DNA from: Antennarius striatus
Taxonomy: Eukaryota; Chordata; Actinopteri; Lophiiformes; Antennariidae
Direction: 5' to 3'
Length of the DNA stretch: 64,000 nucleotides
Assembly (NCBI RefSeq): GCF_040054535.1
Contig: NC_090797.1
Location: forward strand, 14,908,501-14,972,500
Under the pieces are notes generated by a model that made no database searches, was not told the DNA's origin, and saw only the letters and a program-made list of their open reading frames with translations. The first letter of the stretch is position 1. Every line of letters begins with the position of its first letter. Positions 57,480 to 64,000 of the stretch are shown here, one piece after another. The translations under genes and the position numbers were made by a program.

Positions 57480-58950
57480 GAAGAGTACGGGAAGAGTATA
57501 GGACTGAGTTTGATTGTTCAGTTGTTTTATCACCAACATAACGGTCTTTTCACGCACACAAATGTGCTCTCATCTATATCAGGTTCTGTTGAATAGGGAA
57601 ATATATTTAAATGTTTTATTGTTGTGTAAATAAAACAGTAAATCTGCATACGAACGTTACAAAAACAGTTGAGAAGAATATTCATACCGTTGTGTATACC
57701 AATATTATATAGGAACTGAAATCAAAAGATGACATGTAGCTTGTTTGCATGGTTTCCTTTATACATCGCCATCTCTCTTGATCTGTGACTCCATGCCCCC
57801 CCCCCCCCCCCACACCACCGCTTCTGTCAGAAACACGTCAAGCGGCTGAATTCGGAGTTTGCCATCATCCTGAAGGATTAACGAAAGAACTCCAACCGCT
57901 GGACATCGGTGTGAGCAAAGCCTTTAAAGTTAAGCTGCGTGCGTCGTGGGAGTGATGGTAAACACACGTTTACCAGGACTGGAGGCAGTGCCGAGCGAGT
58001 TACACCACGAGTTACACGCCCACAATATGTGCGTGGAGTGCGGATGCCTGGACTAATGTGGCTGCTTCGACTTTTGTCTGATGTTTCGCTAAAGCGTCAT
58101 TACCGGACAGACACCTGCAAACCAGAAGGTCAGCGATAGTGAAATTGCTGAGATATTCAATGCAGACCGGGAAGAGTATAGGACTGAGTTTGACTGTTCA
58201 GTTGTTTTATCACCAACATAACGGTCTTTTCTGCTCTCATCTATATCAGGTTCTGTTGAATAGGGAAATATATTTAAATGTTTTATTGTTGTGTAAATAA
58301 AACAGTAAATCTGCACACGAACGTTACAAAAACAGTTGAGAAGAATATTCATACCGTTGCGTATACCAATATTATATAAGAACTGAAATCAAAAGATGAC
58401 ATGTAACTTGTTTGCATGGTTTACTTGATACAGTAACAGACAAAACTGCTTTAGTTCTAACATCAGTGGCTGTGACATTGTACTGCCTATAACTGCTATA
58501 AAGGTCCTCCAAGTTTTATTTTCTGCCTGTTTTAGTCACGATACACACAGGAGTTGATAATTGATAAAAAGAAGAAGAAATCAGCACGAAATTGAAGAAA
58601 ACAAAGGTGGTCTAATATTTTATGTTACTGATTGTCCTCTTCCCATTGCTTCACATTCTGGTGGAATACAGAGTGAAATTTATCCTCTACTGAAGTATTA
58701 ACACATTCTCATCCTTTTTTAACAGACATTAGCAGAAGGGACCCAAATACACAGAGTATCACAGTGAATTAGACGCAAAAAAGTGAAAAAGTCGGGTTCG
58801 TCTTACATTCAGGTTCTAGAAATTATACCCATTTACAACGCTAGATGGCGCCAGATATCTTTAAAGCGAGGCTGAACTTATCTTCCCAGGCTAAAACGAA
58901 CCCCTGTCACGAAGATGAAAAATAAAAATAGTGGCAAGAAAGAAAATAAG
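57480..58950. repeat. 3763-type repeat with inserted Tigger remnant
   Basis: 57480-57765 and 58165-58430 are two copies of the same segment (GACTGAGTTTGATTGTTCAG / GACTGAGTTTGACTGTTCAG) flanking a Tigger C-terminal piece at 57768-58165. The second copy runs on to 58950 as the full inverse of 3763-4550. Confidence 0.8.
57768..58165 (+). mobile_element. pogo/Tigger transposase remnant
   Basis: Third copy of the 31890-32347 segment, including the 67-codon frame starting MRRGSDGKHTFTRTGG at 57939, an out-of-frame reading of the transposase. Confidence 0.7.
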
Positions 58951-59117
58951 AGAAGAGATAACAGAAAATGGAGAAAGATTCAGATTTTAAGATGTGACAG
59001 TTTTTGTATGATTTGAATGAGGGAAAATAAAAGCTACAAAATTACTTTTTCTCTTGAATATATTGTTATAATCACTAGTAACTAACTCTGGGTGACCTTA
59101 TTTCAGCCGGGTGACGG

Positions 59118-60675
59118 TTTAAGAAATGCACCCCTATGTATACACGGATGTTTGCCAGACACTGAAAGACTCATTTTATAGTTTAAAGCTTATATCAATT
59201 ACTTATACAGTTTATGCATCCATACGCCCCTTTTATTTCAGAGGAAAATGTGTGCAGAAGGGGGACTTCAATTTAGATTAGATTCAACTTAGATTCATGC
59301 TCATGAAGTGATTGTTACATTTGGCTGCAGCCTTTTTCTATGTTATTTCACAAATTATGGTTCCTAAATTTTCCTTTATATTACTTTATTCACTTACATT
59401 ACACTTATATTTTTTACTTGATTTCCTTATTTTTTATCGCCCGGTTATATTGTTTAGTTGCAGTCCAAGGGTCGGATCACTATCTTTCAACTCCTCAACA
59501 TCTTTGTCCAAGTCAAACCATGCATGCAATTCTCTTTGACTCTTCTCGCGAGGTTTTTCAGGCAGTCCGCCGACTGCAACCTGAGATGCCAATTTTTTAT
59601 TAATTTTTTTTTTTTACCTTTTTATCCAGGTTAGCCTGATTGAGATTAAAAATCTCTTTTTTAAGAGGGAGCTGGGCCAAGAAGGCAACAAAAAGTTTCA
59701 GACACACAGATCATTTCAGATAAAAAATAAATTACAACATTTTACCGATAAGAGATGTACAGTATAAAATAGACATCAATAAAGACAACAAACAACAAGT
59801 GATTTGAGCCATAGGCTATGGGGAGAAACAGTTGCATGTTTCAGCATCTGCCCTACCCTTAACCATTAACCAATTTAACTTGGTCTTTTAATAAAACGCC
59901 AGTTGGATGATCAGGAATGTCTCTCAAATCAAACCGCTCCTTCTCCCGATCAAATTCACCTTCCATGACTGCAGCTGTTGCTCCCAGAGCAGAGTTCCCA
60001 GAACTCGGAGGTCCCAGACCTCAGACTAGTCACAGTGTTTCTTGGACAGAGGAGGACAACTGTCTCACAACAAGACAGCTACGAGCCTCACAATTCCTCA
60101 ACACAAACAATTCACTATTTCTCAGCGCGCAATTTCAAACGAGGAATTCTAGTCCTCCAGATTCTTTACCAAATAGTAAAGAACGGACAACCTCCAGGAC
60201 CAAATAGTCCCACTGGACACTCTAGATGTCTCAATTACTCTTTATTAAGTGCACAACAGTCCTTTGATTTCAAGCGAACAACCTCCCAGTCCAGAAATTT
60301 TTGAAGGGAGTGGAACCCTTCGGGATTTACAACCTTTCCGTGATAGGACGCCGCCTTCACAGGGCACGTCTAAACCCTTTCTGCTGCCTCGCCAGACAGC
60401 CAGGGAATTTCAACCTGTTTAGGAACACGCCGGTATCCTCCAGGGCCTCTAACCCAGGACAAATAAAACAGGCCTTTCAGAAAAACATTTCCAGTCACAG
60501 TCACAATTTAGCTTATTCAAAAAACACGAGTTCAAATTAAAAAAAAAATTGACGGACCTTAGGTTCAGTATCAGTTTACAGACGGAAGATCAATTTTAGA
60601 GGAAGAATGGTCCTCTTACCTTTTCAATTGATGGCGCCTGAAGTTCAGTCTGTCAAACCAACACCTCAGCCCAAG
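59118..60675. other. putative retroviral leader/internal remnant, no intact gene
   Basis: Lies on the internal side of the LTR and primer-binding-like site at 60675-61105 (minus strand). It has several short proline/serine-rich frames but no recognisable domain. A poly-T tract lies at 59596-59617. Confidence 0.4.
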
Positions 60676-61105
60676 ATCACGTCGGGGTCACCAAATTGTT
60701 AGGAGGCGATTCTCTTCTCTGGCCTCCGCGTGTTCCTTTATTTTGGGTAGTGAAAATGTTGGTCACGAAAAGAGACTGGAAACAGATGAAAAGTTCTTTG
60801 AAGCTTTATTACAGAATATTCTGGGCACAAAAGGCTTATACATATGCAGTGCTAGTGTGCAATGAAATACAGAAATCACTCAGTATTTATGTTCTTCAGT
60901 AGGCGTGTCTTAACATCAGGCAATATTTCACCACACTCAGTTCCCATGTGAAACTAACAGGCCTGTCTCTTCTCAGTAAAACAACCTTCAGATGACATCC
61001 TTTATAGACACAAGTTACAGCGCATATACTTCCATTCCTATATATGGTTACACCTTAATACATCTGAAAGGCACAACGCATATTGTCATATTAGGAAGTG
61101 AAACA
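60675..61105 (-). mobile_element. endogenous retrovirus 5' LTR with primer-binding site
   Basis: The LTR at 61105-60697 reads TGTTTCACTTCC...CGCCTCCTAACA on the minus strand (409 bp). It is followed after three bases by TGGTGACCCCGACGTGATC, a typical PBS position and TGG start. It shares ACAGAATATTCTGGG with the LTR at 50190-50894, so the two may be related. Internal genes are not recognisable. Confidence 0.7.
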
Positions 61106-61129
61106 TGCTCCACGAAGCAGAACCAGCCG

Positions 61130-62214
61130 AAACCGGTCTCACTACAAAAATGCTGAGGCCACACAGGAATACATCACTTGGCAGTAAGATTAGGGATGAA
61201 CTTGCCCAGGAAGTTGATGTTTCCCATGGCTCACAAGACACCCTTTTGGTCGGTGGAGGCAGGCATGTCCAATTATGGCTTGCACTTTTGACTGATCAGG
61301 TTCCACACCTTCACTTGTGACCTTGTCTCCCAGGAAGGTCATCTCTGTGACACTGAAGAGACACTTGTCCCTGTTTAGTTTCAGTTCACTTTTTTTAAAT
61401 TCTCTGTAAGAGTTTCTCCAGTCTCCCATCATGTTGCTGTTGTGTTGTTCCCCAAACAAACAGGTCATCTATATAGAATCTGGTACCTTCCAGACTCTCA
61501 ATTATGGACTCCATTGCTCCGTGGAAGTTCCCTGGCACTGATTTGATGCCAAATGGGAGCGTCACGAAACAGTAATGTCCAAATGGAGTGTTAAAGGTGG
61601 TGTATTTGCTACTTTCTGGGTCCAGCCTCAGCTGCCAGAACCCATGTGAAAGATTCACTGCTTCATTTTCTTGGTATGTTGCTCCTTGCGAAGGCTCTCT
61701 GAACGTCAGTACCTGTTGCCGTGTAAGTTCACTGGCGTGACATATTTTTATAGCACTGTTTAATGTGAGGTCTGTCTCCCTCAACAGTTTCTCCCGGAGC
61801 TTCTTTTCATTAGTCCCAAAAACAATCTGGTGTCTAATCAAAATTGCAGGACTGAGCTTTAATCTTAAGTTCGGTGAGATAATTATCAAATGACTCACCC
61901 TGGGGCTGTAAGTGTGAGCAAAAGACGTACCTCTCGTACGTTTCATTTTTCTTTGACAGGCAGTGCACATCAAATTTCTTCGCAACCTCGTCAAACTTGC
62001 CTTTGTCGTCAGGTTGAGCAAACACAAACGTGTTGAAGACTCCTATTGCTTCTGGGCCAGCGACAATGAGCAACATGTTTATTTTTCTTTCCTGTGCTCG
62101 TTGATCCACTCCTACCGCCGCAATATACAGCTGGAAATGGTGTTTGGAAGACCATCAATTTGCATCTACGTTTCCAGTCAGTTTCAACGGACCTGGTGGT
62201 TTTATTGCATCCAT
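61130..62214 (-). mobile_element. Ty3/Gypsy retrotransposon, gag fused to RT by internal deletion
   Basis: From ATG 62214 downward: gag-like codons (PEAIGVFNTFVFAQ, NETYERYVFCSHLQPQGES, RHQIVFGTNEKKLREKLLRE), then after a deletion RT codons (HGFWQLRLDPESSKYTTFNT, LPFGIKSVPGNFH, YIDDLFVWG active site, FLGDKVTSEGVEPD). Protease and the first RT blocks are missing and there are frameshifts. Related to fish Gypsy elements. Confidence 0.8.
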
Positions 62215-62415
62215 TTTGTTGTGTTGCGCCTCTTTTTTTATCCGACTCCACATAGCTCCCCAGCCTCAGGGGGCGCTGGTGATCCCAGGGATTGGGCCGA
62301 GGAGTCTTCCTCCACGGCTGTAGAAGAAGTGACAGCAAACTACAATCTATGAGCGAGTCCAGTGCAGCCATTCGTTTTCCGCTCGCCTTGCCTTACAATA
62401 AAAATGGAGGATTAC

Positions 62416-62830
62416 ATATCTAAACTCAAAATGTTTCTGATGCTTTTTTTCAGAAAGAGCGGTGCATGGATTTCATCCATCCATCCATCCATCCATCCAT
62501 CCATCCATCCATCCATCCATCCATCCATCATTTACCCCTTATCCAGGACCGGGTCGCGGGGGCAACAACGGGGATGCCCATACTTCTCTCTCCCCAGACA
62601 CCTCCTCCAGCTCCTCTGGGGGGAGCCCGAGGCATTCCCAGGCCAGCCAAGACACATAGACCCTGCAGCGTGTCCTAGGTCTTCCTCGAGGTCTCCTCCC
62701 AGTAGGACATACCCGGAACACCTCTCCTGGGAGGCATCCAGGAGGCATCCGGAACAGATGCCCGAGCCACCTCAGCTGGCTCCGCTCGAGGCGGAGGAGC
62801 AGCGGCTCTACTCCGAGCTCCTCCTGGAGG
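62416..62830 (-). mobile_element. Rex3-like LINE 3' end with (CATC)n tail
   Basis: Inverse of 29198-29560, with codons on the minus strand MPPGCLPGEVFRVCPTGRRP. (CATC)n at 62474-62530. Confidence 0.75.
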
Positions 62831-63740
62831 TAAAAAGAGTGTCAGATAGAGTGATGAGTCTGAAGCTAGAAATCAAAGGTGTGATGTTCAATGTTGTTGT
62901 GGGTATGCTCCACAGGTAGGATGTGAGCTGGAGGAGAAGGAGAAATTGTAGTTGCACCGTGATGAAGTGATGCAAAGCATACCTAGAAGTGAGAGAGTTG
63001 TCATTAGTGCAGACTTCAATGGACATTTTGTTGCAGGACACAGGTGATAAGGAGGTGATGGGCAGATTTGGTATCCAGGTGAGGAACGCAGAAGGACAGG
63101 TGGTAGGTGACTTTGCATAAAGGATGGAAACAGCTATAGTGAATACTTTCTTCCAGAAGATGCAGAAACATAGGGAGCCCTATAAGATTAAGATGAAACC
63201 CACTTTATTGTCCACATGTGGGGAAATGATCTTTACACTCTTCACACTTTCTTTGTATGTGGTTACATGTTTTTGGTTAGTCATACACACATAGTATTTT
63301 GGACACAACATGGGCCTGTAGGCATGCAATTTGTAACACATCACACAAGAAACAGTAGGGGGACGCAGGGTGACGGGCCTTGCTCAGGGGTGCATTGGCA
63401 GTGGCTGGGAGATGAGCTGACACCTCCCACTGTTGGCTCACACTCCAAGGGACGTCTTGGCATGAGTGGGAATCGATCCACCGATGGCCGGGCGATCCGT
63501 CTTCAGGGCATCTGCTCTACCGCTGAGCCACTGCCGCCCCTATAAGAGTGGAGGTAGGAGCACACAGGTAGACTACATCTTGTGTAGACGATGTAACCTG
63601 AAGGAGATCAGTGACTGAAAAGTAGTGGTAGGTGAGAGTGTAGCCAAACAGCATAGGATGGTGGTGTGTAGGATGACTCTGGTGGTGAGGAAGATGAAGA
63701 GGACAAAGACAGAGCAGAAGACAAAATGGTGGAAGCTGAA
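62830..63740 (+). mobile_element. RTE LINE fragment interrupted by a SINE
   Basis: RTE endonuclease codons at 62830-63180 and 63541-63740 flank the SINE at 63184-63540. Inverse of 28310-29200. Confidence 0.85.
63184..63540 (-). mobile_element. tRNA-derived SINE (same insertion as at 28.5 kb)
   Basis: Minus-strand head GGGGCGGCAGTGGCTCAGCG with A box and GATCGATTCCCACTC for the B box. Flanked by CTATAAG-type copies of the same RTE site, so it was inserted before block B was duplicated. Confidence 0.85.
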
Positions 63741-63742
63741 AA

Positions 63743-64000
63743 CCTGCACATTGAGTCAGGCACATTCAGCTGGAAGATCTTGTCATGGAGCAGAGCTGGG
63801 ACGATTGTATTGAAAGCAGAGCTGAAGTCCACAAACAGAATCCTGGCGTAGGATGCTGGGGAGTCCAGGTGCTGGAGGACAAACTGTAGCTCCATGTTTA
63901 CAGCATCATCTACAGATCTGTTGGTTCTGTAGCGAACTGCAGAGGGTTGGCAACATTCCATCCCTAAGGCAACAAAGTGTATTGACAGCTCAGAGGTTGA
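63743..64000 (-). mobile_element. L2-like LINE fragment, inverse of 26813-27075
   Basis: Minus-strand codons MECCQPSAVRYRTNRSVDDA and ILFVDFSSAFNTIVP end at VPDSMCR and are joined directly to RTE sequence. The ~1.2 kb between these points at 27076-28313 is absent. Runs off the window edge. Confidence 0.85.

Noticed and set aside
57939..58139. 67-codon frame MRRGSDGKHTFTRTGG (also 31918-32118, minus) as a conserved small gene
   Set aside because: It is an out-of-frame reading of a pogo/Tigger transposase remnant; conservation is due to copy history.

Overview
The window looks like repeat-rich nuclear DNA from a bony (teleost-type) fish. The evidence is GT-AG split genes, long (CA)n, (GATA)n, (GATG)n and (TA)n microsatellites, tRNA-derived SINEs, LINE remnants of the RTE, Rex3-like, L2/Rex1-like and R4/Rex6-like kinds, piggyBac, hAT, Tc1 and pogo/Tigger remnants, and endogenous-retrovirus and Gypsy LTR fragments. 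There are no operons, CRISPR arrays or prokaryotic signals. The species cannot be named from the sequence.

The strongest host gene is a makorin-like gene (C3H zinc fingers, makorin Cys-His motif, C3HC4 RING, C3H) present three times. A minus-strand copy lies at 16796-19857 and a plus-strand mirror copy at 34942-37961. A partial third copy, with the last two exons only, lies on the minus strand at 53122-53693. The first two sit inside a very large inverted duplication: about 8172-20023 mirrors about 34772-50190 around a 14.7 kb spacer. The plus-strand copy keeps one open frame across seven exons (327 aa). The minus-strand copy has a 2-bp deletion in its first zinc-finger exon and is read here as a pseudogene. 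Both lack the N-terminal C3H fingers of ordinary makorin-1. Both also share a shortened C-terminus that arose by a deletion fusing the coding region to the old 3' UTR; the third copy keeps the canonical tail.

Region by region. 1-3829: piggyBac transposase gene with an intron that carries an R4/Rex6-like LINE between two (TA)n tracts. 3763-5615: repeats mirrored near 56.3-58.95 kb. 5618-8780: nearly complete RTE LINE, minus strand. 8.8-16.7 kb: tRNA-His with a Tc1 remnant, a coiled-coil ORF1 LINE, a Rex1/L2-like LINE with a GATG/GATA tail, an LTR-like repeat and a hAT fragment. 16.8-20.0 kb: makorin pseudogene. 20.0-34.77 kb: spacer with LINE, retroviral, SINE and Tigger remnants, another tRNA-His, and a possible small membrane-protein gene at 34.2 kb. 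34.8-50.2 kb: the mirror arm with its intact makorin-like gene and several arm-specific insertions. 50.2-53.75 kb: a retroviral LTR and the third makorin fragment. 53.76-64.0 kb: mirror of 26.8-32.35 kb, interrupted by retroviral and Gypsy inserts.

The region therefore looks like interlocking inverted segmental duplications. Insertions found in one arm and absent from the other (a TA-flanked DNA transposon, a solo LTR, minisatellite expansions) order the events. A 96-bp insertion at 31457-31552 joins a 55-bp piece of makorin splice-acceptor/exon to four TAACCC telomere units, which looks like a scar of break repair. All coordinates were read by eye; identities were judged by inspection and not computed.
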